Below, in pieces: positions 17,420-27,976 of a stretch of 64,000 nucleotides of DNA; the stretch's first letter is position 1, and the number at the start of each line of letters is the position of its first letter. The position numbers were made by a program, and so were the translations under genes. Source of the stretch: Isoetes taiwanensis (lineage: Eukaryota; Streptophyta; Lycopodiopsida; Isoetales; Isoetaceae). The DNA is taken from NCBI GenBank assembly GCA_021234155.1, contig JAJEKV010000206.1, positions 62,001 to 126,000 on the forward strand, read 5' to 3'. Below the pieces are notes generated by a model. The model searched no databases. It saw only the letters and a list, made by a program, of their open reading frames with translations, and was not told the origin of the DNA.

Positions 17420-19051
17420 TGTGACGTTCCAGGGGAATATACGCCATAAATACGTATATTCCTGGACCCGTCACCATACAAGTCTACCTAGGTAGCCTTG
17501 TATGCCTTGGATAAGTGGCAAGGGGTGCACATCTAAGTTAATTGTTTAACTTAGATAACCTTAGGATAAGGCCCATTTCCACATGGCCTTATCCTATTGG
17601 GCCACCGCCACACGACCTCATCTTAGTGGTGCCACGTGGCATCCCACGTGGACCCACACCTATATGAGCTCTAGCCCTAACCCTAGACCCTTTTCCCTGA
17701 CCTAGCACCTGAACTCTCATCCACGTGCCCGAAACCCCGTTTCGAGCACTGTTCGTCATAGTCTAGCCTGGAGCAGCAGCCCCTGGAAGGTGTGTATGAT
17801 CGTAGAGGGAGCAAGCCTTCGAACCACGTCTAGGAGCATGGAGACGCCAGGAATGGGAGGAAGTGCTTCTGGAGGAGGTAGGTTGAGTAGAGTTCATGTT
17901 AGTTCATCTGGAAGTTAGCACTCCAGATGGGTTAGTGATTCGTGTCTAGAGTAGAGCCACCCTAGATCCTTCGTTGAACATCTTGAACCCTAATCAAGGA
18001 ACCCTAACTGTTAGTTAGCTATGTATGATTAGGTTAAGATGTTCATATGATATTGATATTGATCATGCTGCGATGTATGTGATATTGGTTGATCACGTTG
18101 CTCCTCTTGTATTGGGAAGGGGGGTAGAGACCTAGGGCCATATGTAGTATGCTCCTAGTGTAGATCCCTCAGTTCCTATTAGTTGCGGCCTGTGCATAAG
18201 AACCCACCAGGCTATGGAAGCTATGATGTGACTCAGCACTACACAACGGGAGGCAAGATGGAGGGTGAATCCCTGCCGAGTGGGGGCTTCGGGGGATCCC
18301 ACAGTGGGGTAGGCTTATGGTCGGTCACCGTGTGGGTCGAAGCATGGGTCCGACACCTCCGGGCAATGGTGTCGCCTCGCCTCTCAAGAGTGGCAAGTGT
18401 CGCCTTGGCTCTTGTTTGGGGGTTCACGGGCGAATGGGTGTCGCCACGATTCTCCGTCACTGGGTGGAGCCTCTAAACCCAGGAAGGGGAGATGCAACCC
18501 TTCCTACCTCGCCTGTGGTCGTGGGAGATGCAACCCGAGTAATCCCGGATGGGTGATGCCATGGGATTGGCGTGATCCGGAAGGTTAGAGTCATGCCACG
18601 CCTTGATCTAGCCCATCCGCAAAGTATGCAATGTGAGGGGCGGATGGAGTGGTCAACCCTAGCCATTGTCTTATGCCAGCCCCGCCATTGTTATGACTCG
18701 GTCCGCTCTACCTTGAGGCCTATCCAAATGGGCCGACTACCCTATGTGTCGAGCCACCGGGTAGGAGCTCTCATGTTTTATGGTATATGATTATGTTCTT
18801 TGCATCTATGGATATGCGGTTGAGCTACCCTCGAGGTAGCATATTGTATTGTATTGCTAGTTCTCGACGTGTTTATGCTTCGGCCGTGATAGGAGCCCAT
18901 AGGGGAAGGCGCCAAAGACACCCGTGTCCCCCCCCGCACTCACGAGGCTCCAGAGTGCGGATAGACCGGCCTGTCAAAAGGTTGTTGAGCCGTGACGGGA
19001 TTTCTGCCGAAGTGTACCCACCGGCCGTGATGTTTAGCGAGGGCGTCATTA
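17420..19051 (+). repeat. 5' LTR of the Ty3 element
   Basis: Starts TGTGACGTTCC and ends just before the tRNA-Met-type binding site. It aligns along its length with 27977-29615. Differences are mostly C/T changes in CCG/CTG contexts plus short indels. Open frames within it have no family signal. About 1.63 kb. Confidence 0.85.
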
Positions 19052-19052
19052 A

Positions 19053-19070
19053 TGGTATCGAGCTATGTTC
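19053..19070 (+). other. Primer binding site, initiator tRNA-Met type
   Basis: TGGTATCGAGCTATG directly follows the 5' LTR and differs from the usual TGGTATCAGAGC by about one deletion. Reverse-oriented relatives have TGGTATCGAGCATGA (5257-5270) and TGGTATCAAAGC (43624-43635) at the same place, which supports the call. Confidence 0.7.
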
Positions 19071-19586
19071 TTGGTTGACCAGGAACTAGCACCGACCATA
19101 ACCATGAAAGTAGTCTAACAGCCTATAGGGTGTGAAATAAAATTTCCACCATCGAACCTCAAAATAGGGGAAAATTTTTTCTCCTAGGTAGTGGGTCCGA
19201 AATTAGGTTAGGAAGTGAATGAGTCAAATTCGCCTTCTAGTAAAATTGGAGTGAAAATTATGCATCTGCATCAAATTTCACCTAAAATGGGTCGAAGAAT
19301 CATGCCAATCGGAGACCTGGATGAAAAATGGCGCAAATCCATAATTAATTCTAAGGTATAATACGAATTTAAGTATGTGTATTAGGAATTAAATATATAT
19401 TAATAATAAGGGTACTATGGTGTAATTAATAAGGGGGGCTAATAAGTAGGCCTATTTATGGTAGGAGAATATTCCCATGGACCCTCCTTTTTAAATATCC
19501 CTGACACCTCATTTCCCTCCAACCTTTCCCTCCACCATCTCTCTCTTTTGCCTTTACCCACCCGCTTTTCATTACACCACGTAAGT

Positions 19587-20710
19587 ATGGCTCGAACCAA
19601 ACACCGCCGAGGAAGTACAACGAGCCACCTACACTCAATGGCGACGCAGCAGCAGGTCGCCATGTCAAGAAAATCCCCGAAAGCACCTTCGACTAAGCCG
19701 GGAAGGCCTGCCTCCAAAGAAGAATGGGACCTAAACCTTCCACGCCCTCTAAGAGGAGGCTTCACCTAGTAGGGGCAGCTCTTCGGCTGGGCTGGTACCC
19801 AGAGGACCGGGCGAGTCCCGCCACTTTGGGTCTCGCCTGACACCGAGGTGGAAGAGCGTGTGGAAGAGCAGTCAAAGAAAAACCCCAAAGACCAAACTCA
19901 GAGGCTGCCCCTTCTGCACCAAAGAAGAAGGGCAAGGAGAAGGTTGCAGAGTGGCCGGGAGGAGGTAAGGCAGCACGAAGAAGAGAGAGAGGGAGCTGCT
20001 TGAGAAGGAGCCGGAGGACCAAGAGAAGAAACGACGGGCCTCACGGGACCGGTCAGGATTGAAGAGCCTCCCTACGTAAGAAACGTGAGGTGCGTGAAGA
20101 AGGAGACGACGCAGGAAGAAGAGGGGAGGAAGGGGACGCCAAGTCGCCGGGGAAACCTCAAACCCTGAACGCAAGACCACCTTATCCGGCGGGCCCGAGC
20201 CACCCAAGGTGGTTAAGAAGCTGCATGGGCGAGCCGCGTAAGGCTCGGCGAGGAGGAGCGCCGACGCCGCCTCAAAGCGCATTCGTGAATACCCTCCGGT
20301 GGACGCAGGTATAATGACCGGTATTGCCCCAAAACGCCGCATCGCTACGCAAGGAAGGGGCCACCGGCAAGAACCAGCCCAAAACCGCCACGCACGGAGA
20401 AGCCCAAGAAGGTCCACCATGGGGCCTAACTCTCCCGCATGCCCGCAGAGTTTTTCGAGAGACTAAGCACTTTCAACAAAGTTGCACTAATCTCCCCGAC
20501 AGGGAAGGCACCATTCGAAATGCTCATGGGAAGTGATGCGTGAGTTCGTCACCGACTATAGGGTGACGTCGCTGACCACAAGGGTGTTGCAGGTAGCTGC
20601 GGAGGCCGAGCTCACCCAGTTGTTCGAAGAAGGAAACCTTTGCGCAGAGGGTGACCCTGATGCCCAAGGACTTATACTTGGCGCGCCGTATCCGCAAGGA
20701 GTACCCTTGA
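19587..20710 (+). pseudogene. Histone H3/CENH3-like ORF of the Ty3 element
   Basis: The ATG at 19587 opens MARTKHRRGSTT, a start typical of H3-type proteins (MARTKQ in H3, MARTKH in several plant CENH3s). A charged Lys/Arg/Glu-rich stretch with frameshifts follows to about 20420. The fold is recognisable in pieces. RETKHFQQS (near 20455) resembles helix alpha-N/1. REFVTDY, LQVAAEAELTQLFEEGNLC (20539-20643) resembles helix alpha-2. After a frame change at about 20642, AQRVTLMPKDLYLARRI resembles the canonical KRVTIMPKDIQLARRI, and a stop follows at 20708. The H3 identity is strong, but H3 versus CENH3 is unresolved. At least three frame breaks make this copy dead. It sits between PBS and gag. 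Confidence 0.82.
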
Positions 20711-20918
20711 GGATACAATTTTGTGTAAATTAATGTAATTGCTAAGTTTTCCCCCGATAAATATAAAATTTTGTTGTAAACTGACTTTAATTTTTGTATA
20801 AAAATGTGTTTAAGTTGCTCAAATTTTAGTTTAGTAGTAGCCATCATAACTGTAAGCAGCCAAATAGGGTAATTCAGTAAAGGTACTATAGGCAAATTAG
20901 TTAAATTTTGACCAAAGA

Positions 20919-21200
20919 CCTGAATCGGAAGGTCAGGCGAAAATGATTTTCGTGGCCCTTCACGCAAGGCCCAAATTCGCATAGCCATTTGGTTTCGCCA
21001 TATGGAGGCCAAATTTTACCCAATTAGCCCAGGAAAAGTTCCAAATTAGGTTAGAAACTTCCAAATAAGCATGCTAGGATCTTTAAATTTTCTAAAACCC
21101 TTAGTAGAAGTCCAAAACACCCGAAATCGGAAGGGTGTGCGAAAATCACCTCTGCGCTCTTCACGCAGGGCCCAAATTCGCATAGCCACCCGGTTTCGCC
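20919..21200 (+). repeat. Pair of hairpin repeats upstream of gag
   Basis: Two similar blocks, 20919-21000 and 21117-21200, begin about 200 bp apart. Each contains CGAAAAT, GGCCC or GGGCCC, AAATTCGCATAGCCA and a terminal GGTTTCGCC that can pair with the GGCGAAA-type start. The spacing matches the hairpin pairs of the related element at 41030-41302 and 43146-43419, although the sequence differs. Confidence 0.6.
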
Positions 21201-21371
21201 CATTTTTGCCTAGATTGACCAATTTTCATCCAACAAACTGCCATGTAGTGTTTCTTGCTTTGCTTTGCTTAGAATTGCACTTCATGGTAGCTCATTTGGA
21301 CACCCATGGCCATAGATTTGAAGTCCTCCCCATCAGGAACCCTTGTGCATGGAACCCGAGGCAGTCCTAGT

Positions 21372-21380
21372 CTATAAAAG
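21372..21380 (+). promoter_or_regulatory. TATA-like box before gag
   Basis: CTATAAAAG lies 120 nt before the gag ATG at 21492 and well downstream of the LTR. The related element has CTATAAATAG at a similar distance before its gag and its H3-like ORF. This suggests an internal promoter. Confidence 0.5.
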
Positions 21381-21491
21381 AGGCCCCCATTTGTCATTTT
21401 TCCCCCCATCAGAACTGCTCTCAGCCCCCTTGGTGATTTTCTAGCTCCTTGTTCATCTTCTCAAACCATTTTTCATAGCTATCTCTGCTCA

Positions 21492-23700
21492 ATGGCGCCA
21501 TCAAGCTTTGTTAGATGGTACAATGAGGCCAATCACATCCGTGATTTCCCTGCTGAGCAAGCCTTCCATGTCTTTGACCATCTCTTTGATCTTCATGCCA
21601 CCTTGACTAGAACTCCCTATTACACCGGCATTATTTGCCAAGATGATCGTGTGTCTTACCCCGGGAAGTTAGTTTGCCACCTAGGGAGGGAAATGGGTAT
21701 CTCTAGACTCTCTATCCCAAGCCATAGAGGGGATCTAGGATCAAGAATAAGTTTATGGGATAGAACCGTAAACATGCACTACATGACCTGTAGCATCATA
21801 GGCATAGGTACGCCTCAAACCAAGCAGCCTTAGCTTTGTTCATGCAAAGCAGGCGCTTAACCAAACCGGGGGAGCCGTCAATTCAACCTTTGGATTTGGC
21901 ACCTCGACACTCGGACAAGCACAGATAGGCATTCACGAGATCGAGATCATGAATGCTAATACTACGGCTCCACATCTAAACACCTATGTTGCAGATTGAG
22001 CGGATTAATTAAGAGGAAGAGGAAGAGAACCCAAGTTGGGAGATGAGGGAGGCAAGAAGGATGGAGAGCGCCCGGCTCGGCAACAGGAAGTACTAAGGCG
22101 AGACTTGAGCCACCAATGGGTATCACCCCCTCACGGGTAAGTGATCATCGGCGGCAGGAGTACATAATCGCCAACGACATCCTCAACCTTCCCTATTGTC
22201 AAGAAGAAGGCCTCAGATCGATGAGCTCCTAAGCCTAATGGCAAAGGAGCGGGGTAGCTTAATTTCATCGACTATGATTACCAAGAAATTCCAAAGGGAG
22301 GTAGCCGAAGGCGACATTCCTACGGACAACTATGTCGGACATTCAAGCCTACCAACGATAAGGTGATGTATCGCAAAGAAGAACCCATCATCCCGTAGGA
22401 GGAATTCCGGAGATCCAAAGCAGTTGTACAAACCGGGGCCCAAGCTCAAGTCACCGGTCGCTCTAGGAGCATGCTGGGAAGCATCTAGCAAAGATCAACT
22501 GGAGAACGAACAACAATGTGGAGGGACCATGAGGATCTCGTCGCGATTAGATGTTTTCGAAAAAGCCCAAAGGAAGGGTATGGGAACCATGGCGGAGGCA
22601 GGGATAAGTCACCGTACTATCTTCCGGTCCTTAGCCAGGGCGGATGGTAGTTTTCCACAAGGTGTTCAGCCCAAGAGGAGAAGAACAAAAGGGCCCTCAT
22701 AGCACTCTCGGGTTTTGGTCAACATGCCAAGATGGATTATGGAGTAGACCATGTTATCCTCTTCAAGAGATCCAGCACTTCATGCTCGACTTCGCATTTA
22801 AGGGGCCACCTCGGGGATGCACACTTGTCCGTAGGGTGGCGACAAGCGCACTGTAACTTCCGAGAACCCTCGGATGGCAAGAGCATTGGAAGGAGGATGC
22901 GGCAAGAATCCCTAACGCGTCGGCAAGGGGCATAGGATTGAAGAATGTCAAGAACTTCTTCAAGTCTATGAAGCGACATCGTTGATGGAAAGCTTGCTTT
23001 GTAATTAATTAAAGTGTATTGAAAATTCTCTCTTCAGTTATTACCATGTAATTCATCAAATGTATTTCTATATACTAATTAATGTCTTACCATGATCTTG
23101 ACTTGTAAGTGGAATTTTCATATGATCTCTTTTGTACCTAATAACAATTCAATTGTAAGCAAGAATGGTTAATGTGTAACTTAAATAACAAGCATTGAGG
23201 GATTAAACGGCAATATCAAAAAAGGCTAGTTCGAAAGCAATCAACCCAAGGTCAGTGGGCGTAGTTTCGAGGATAAAGCCATAAGTTTGAAGAAGCTCCA
23301 AAGAACTTGGGGAGAAACAAATCGACATTCAAAGGGAAGTCACCAGGGCAAAATTCAAGGGCAATACCAGTAAGCAATCACGACCACGCCATCGAGGCCA
23401 GCAAAGAAAGGAAGAGCTCGTGGTAAGAACTTTGGGGACCGTGAGAGGAGAATGCATCGGGGCAGCGGATAAAGCCTTCGGACAGTGGCGCCGAAAGAGA
23501 AGTTTACAAGGAGTGTATCGAGAAGAAGCTATGTTTTAGGTGCTTCAGCCGTGGGCACCGAACACATGATTGCCCATTCGTCATGCAGGCAGCCTTGGCA
23601 GAGCTTGGGGATTGGGATTCACCGACAGAAGCAGATGAAGACGACAACGAGCATGAGGCCCAGGACTTCATAGATGGTGAGTGCCATATCTCCGGCAAAT
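21492..23700 (+). pseudogene. gag: gag of the Ty3 element
   Basis: The ATG at 21492 begins MAPSSFVRWYNEAN, and an open stretch continues to 21833. The minus-strand ORF at 40575-40766 has a matching start (MATSAFGRWYIATAH). The middle, 21834-23500, is badly frameshifted. A retroviral-type CCHC zinc knuckle, CFRCFSRGHRTHDC (C-X2-C-X4-H-X4-C), is at 23532-23573, followed by an acidic segment (EADEDDNEHE) to about 23690. This is the capsid/nucleocapsid protein of the element. Confidence 0.75.
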
Positions 23701-23952
23701 ATTGAGTCGGGTGATATTGAAAATCACGACGGTCATTGCGGGATGGAATCATAGATAGCAACCCATATGTAGTCCTCATAGACATGGTGTAGCTCGCAGA
23801 CAATTTTGCTTCTCCTAGGTCTGGCCGTCCTAATGAAGAACAAGGTATTGAAGTCCAAGCCAAGGCCGGCCGCTATGTAAACCAAGCCATTCGGGCACAT
23901 TAAGGGGAGGAGAATCACTTTCGACATAGACCTTAGTGGAAGTAAGTGGCCG
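23700..23952 (+). pseudogene. Protease region remnant
   Basis: The expected place for the aspartic protease. Only patches such as NFASPRSG and a later ITFDIDLSG segment can be read, in different frames and with stops. A clean DSG/DTG active-site triplet is not visible, so the assignment rests on position. Confidence 0.4.
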
Positions 23953-25171
23953 ATGGGGGCGGAGGTCATGGAAATTGGAAGGTATGACCTTATAGTAAGA
24001 ATAGAGTTCCTAAAGCCAGCGAAAGCCATGATCGACTGCGACCACAATGAAGTCGCCATGACAGCACCGGACGACACCAAATTCATAGTGAAAGGTAAGA
24101 AGACAGCTTCTTCTATGCAGTGCATTTCTTTGAAGCAGCTAAGGAAAAGTATAGAAAGAAATAAGGTGGATTACATTTTGAGGTTAGAGGCAATTGAGCC
24201 CAATAAGCAGGATGGAAACGACCAAAAGGAGAAGCAGTTGCCCAAGCCGGTAGCAAGGCTTATTTCGGAATTCAAGGATGTATTCCCAGATGAAATCCGG
24301 CAGCTACCACCTTACAGGGGTGTGGAGTGTGAGATCACATTAGCTCCAGATGCTAAGCCTACCAGCAAGGCACCATACAGGATGAGCACACCGGAGTTGA
24401 TAGAGCTTAAGAAGCAGCTCCAGGAATTGCTTGAGCTTGGCTTTATTAGAGCAAGTGTGTCTCCTTTTGGAGCACCCATACTCTTCGTGAAGAAGAAAGA
24501 TGGCAGTTTAAGAATGTGCATAGACTATCGCCCACTCAACAAGCGCATTTGCGATAAAGAATAAGTATGCAAAGGCCAAGGGCGATGATTTGATGGACCA
24601 GCTCCAAGGAGCAAAGGTATCCTCTAAAATTGACTTAAGGTCAGGATACCACCAAATAAGGATAAAGGAAGAAGATATCCATAAGACCGCCTTTAGAACG
24701 CGGTATGGTCACTTTGAGTTTACAGTAATACCCTTTGGGTTGTCGAATGCGCCAGCAACTTTCATGCGCCTCATGAACAACGTCTTCAGGGATTTCCTAG
24801 ATGAGTTTGTCATTGTCTTCTTCGACGACATTCTAGTCTACAGCAAGTCCATTGAAGATCATAGTCAGCATTTGAGGAAGGTGTTGGAAAAATTGAGGCG
24901 GCATCGCTTATATGGAAAGCTCTCCAAATGCCACTTTGCATCGAAAAGAGTGGAGTACTTGGGCCATGTCATATCGGCGGACGGAATCTCCACCAGGCCC
25001 TTAAAAAGATTGAAGCAAGAGTGGATTGGCCAGCCCAAAGAATGTGGCGGAGGTAAGAAGCTTTCTAGGTCCGGGTTATTACGTGAAGTTCGTGAAGGAC
25101 TTAGCCAAGTGGGGGCCCCTTTGACGGACCTCACTAAGAGTGTTAAGGTGAAAGATTGGAGAACACATTAG
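23953..25171 (+). pseudogene. pol: Reverse transcriptase domain of the Ty3 element
   Basis: 23953-24564 holds the linker and RT N-terminal half ([42 protein letters not shown]). A frame break near 24556-24590 separates it from 24590-25171, which has [34 protein letters not shown] and the catalytic box [10 protein letters not shown] at about 24812-24841. FFDD replaces the common [13 protein letters not shown] is also present. This is strongly Ty3/gypsy-type, but broken by at least two frame changes. Confidence 0.9.
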
Positions 25172-25228
25172 TTAGAAAATGTCCAAGCTTCATTTGAAAA
25201 GCTTAAGGAGGCCTTAACAACAGCACCG

Positions 25229-25725
25229 GTGCTAGTTCTGCCAGATCCGGACAAGGACAAGATAGTAGCAACAGATGCAAGTAAGATAGCGACAGGTGGA
25301 GTCCTTATGCAGGAAGGAAGAGTAATAGCTTATGATTCCAAGAAGTTGAATGACACCGAGCAGCGCTATCCAACCCATGATCAGGAACTTCTAGCTATTG
25401 TAAGAGCTCTTCATATTTGGAGGCATTATTTGCTTGGGAGGAAGTTTCGTTAGATATCGATCACCGAGCCTTCAATACATCTTTACCCACCCCCCTCCTC
25501 AATCTAAGGCAAAGGAGGTGGATGGAATTCCTAGATGAGTATGATTTTGAGATTGCTTATAAGCCAGGTAAGTTGAATGTGGTTGCTGATGCTCTTTCTA
25601 GAAGACCCCTTGAGATGAGAACACATTGTAATGCGATATCAACTCTTTCGAGTGGGTATGGCAAGAAAATTGAGGAGACGTTACCATCTGATCGTGATTT
25701 CAAGGAGGTATGGGAAAGCCTCTAG
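25229..25725 (+). pseudogene. pol: RNase H domain of the Ty3 element
   Basis: Reads ATDASKIATGGVLMQEGR, then QRYPTHDQELLAIVRAL and, after a frame change near 25440, LRQRRWMEFLDEYDFEI and PGKLNVVADALSRR. These are the standard RNase H landmarks of Ty3 elements, including the DAS catalytic aspartate and the terminal ADALSRR. Confidence 0.88.
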
Positions 25726-25779
25726 GGAGGCTAGAAACAGAATGAAGGAAGAAGCCTTCAAGCATTATAAGAAGGAAGG

Positions 25780-26640
25780 CAACTTGTTGTACCATAAAGA
25801 TAAGTTGTGTGTGCCCGAATCGCCAGGTATAAGGAAGCTAATTCTTCATGACACACACAAACAGCCCAATAAGGTGGCATGTGGTTTATGAAGACCTACT
25901 TCAAGATTGGCGAAGCTACTCTGGTAGGGAATGAAGAAGCAGATAGCAAGATATATTCAGTGAGTGCCGCTTGTACCAACAAACCAAAGCGGAGCAGCTT
26001 CAATTCCAGGAGCCTTGGAACCTCTAGCGCTTAATGCAAAGTGGGAAGTGGTAAGTATGGATTTTATCACAGGACTTCCCAAGACTCTTCGAGGGCAAGG
26101 ATGCATTGATGGTCGTAGTAGACAAATTATCTAAGATGGCACATTTTGTGCCTTGTAGAACTACTGACCACGGCATTAGATCTTGCCAAGCTATTTGTGA
26201 AGGAGATCTTTAGGCTCCATGGCATGCCTCGAGATAATATCTGATAGAGATTCCAAGTTTATGAGTGCTTTTGGCGGGACCTCTTCAAAGACCATTCGCA
26301 TCTAAGCTCTCCATGAGCAATGACTTATCATCCCCAAACAGATGGTCGACGGAGAGGGCTTAATCGAATCATTGAAGATATGCTTAGAAGCTTTGTGTGG
26401 AATAAGCGGTCAAGTGGGATGAGTACATCCACTTGGTAGAATTCGCCACAATAGTAAGCGCGGAGTCATCTCGGATGTCTCCTTTCATGGTAAATTACGG
26501 GTACCAAGTGCTTAACCCGGACACTTGGCACAATCCCGTGTCAAAAGGTTGAAGTGTCAGCCAGAGATGCTAGGAGATATGCAGCAGCTTGGTGGAAGAA
26601 GTGAGGGGTTACCTCCTAGCGCAGCAAGAAGTCGGAGTAA
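25780..26640 (+). pseudogene. pol: Integrase zinc-binding and core domains
   Basis: 25820-25990 corresponds to the zinc-binding region (RKLILHDTH, MKKQIARYIQ, YQQTK). The core starts near 26050 with [10 protein letters not shown] (first Asp), then [18 protein letters not shown] and, in another frame, ISDRDSKF near 26235-26260 (second Asp). Several frame changes and stops occur, so the enzyme is inactive here. Confidence 0.8.
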
Positions 26641-26652
26641 GAGTGTAGCCGC

Positions 26653-27120
26653 ATGCTACTGGGGACCGTAAGAGAGTTCAAGGTAGGCGATAGCGTGTGG
26701 TTGAAGATCAAGGTTAAGCAAGCTAAGCTCGGATTGGAAGTTGCAAGAAGCTTGCCCCCTCATGGGCTGGTCCGTTCAAGATTTTGGGAGAGTGGGCTCC
26801 CAAGCCTACAAGTTGGATCTTCCGCCCATCTCAAAGTTCACAAGGTTTTCCACGTAAGTTTATTAAAAAGGCACAATCCTAACCCCGAGGAGGGTCTTGG
26901 ATACTCCAACTTTGTTGGAAATGACGAGGAGCAAGTTGAAATTGTGCCTCGAGTTACTCCCTTGATAAGTCATTCAAGAAGACTAGGAGGTCTCAATTCC
27001 TCCAAGATTTGGTCAAGTGGAAACACTTGCCCGTGGAAGACGCGACATGAGTATTGAAGCGGATTTGGAGAAGCAATACCCAGAATTTATGAAGGAGTTT
27101 GATGGGCGCAGTCGCTCCTA
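26653..27120 (+). pseudogene. pol: Integrase C-terminus and chromodomain remnant
   Basis: FKVGDSVWLK and HLKVHKVFHVSLLKRH (to about 26880) are the usual integrase C-terminal GPY/F-region landmarks. After a frame change, 26980-27090 reads LVKWKHLPVEDAT and LEKQYPEFMKEF, matching the pattern of retrotransposon chromodomains (LVKWKGLP..EATWE). This places the element with chromoviruses. A stop replaces the expected Trp codon after DAT. Confidence 0.75.
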
Positions 27121-27976
27121 ACTTGGTCAACCCCACTTGCTAGGGAGGTTAGCTTAGTATGTTTCTTAGTTAACCTCTAGCTCCGCGCATGTATTCTAGC
27201 TAGTGGAATACATATGCGGTAATCTTTGGAACATGCGGGCGATGATGAGATAAGCCTTTAAGGCGTTCTCTAGGCCAACATGCACCAGAGGTGCGCATGA
27301 CCAATAGGGTCCGCGAGAGAGGAAGTGAGGCATAGTGCGCGATGATGGGACATCGATCGGATGCTCCCTATGCCACGATGCGGGCTCGCGACACCCGCCA
27401 TAGGGGTCATGGTGAAGGTTAAAGTGATCATGTGCGATGATGGGATCGTGGAGACGTTCCCTAGCTTAAAACCCTGGGGGCATGATGCACTAGGGGTATT
27501 TTCGGCACCGCAACCGAAAGTACAAGGTAGCACTTGATCATGGGCTTATGACGGGATCATCTTAAATGGTCCTTAAGCTCAAACCGAAGGGCCATGATCG
27601 AGTGCAAGGTATTGGTAAGGGGGTGGTCCCCAAAACCACAAACTTATTAATTAAACTAACGTAATGTGCTCCATGTGCAAGTGAGAAGGAGCTTCGAGGT
27701 GGGGCGACATTTAGAAGATGGGGAACCATAATTTAGATTATGAACCCTAATAACTCTTATAATAATATTTTGAATTATTGTAAGAAGTAACCTTGTTAAG
27801 GCTATATAATTTTTTGTATAAGTACAAATATAGCCTAAATTTTGACATTTAACTTTAATAGGAAGCTGATCGCTTAAATTAAACTTAAGTGTATGATCTT
27901 ATGTTGTTTTGCGGGATAGAAATTCGTCATCTTTAGCGCCAATGTTGGGGACAAAGATTGTCCTAAGGGGGGAGAA
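27121..27976 (+). other. 3' untranslated region and polypurine tract
   Basis: No coding sequence is seen between the pol end and the 3' LTR. It contains locally repeated GATGATGGGATC-like phrases (27240-27560). The polypurine tract AAGGGGGGAGAA occupies 27965-27976. Confidence 0.7.

Noticed and set aside
18183-18790. Several plus- and minus-strand open frames in the Ty3 LTR
   Set aside because: The LTR is non-coding in this family, and the frames are not conserved between the two LTRs.
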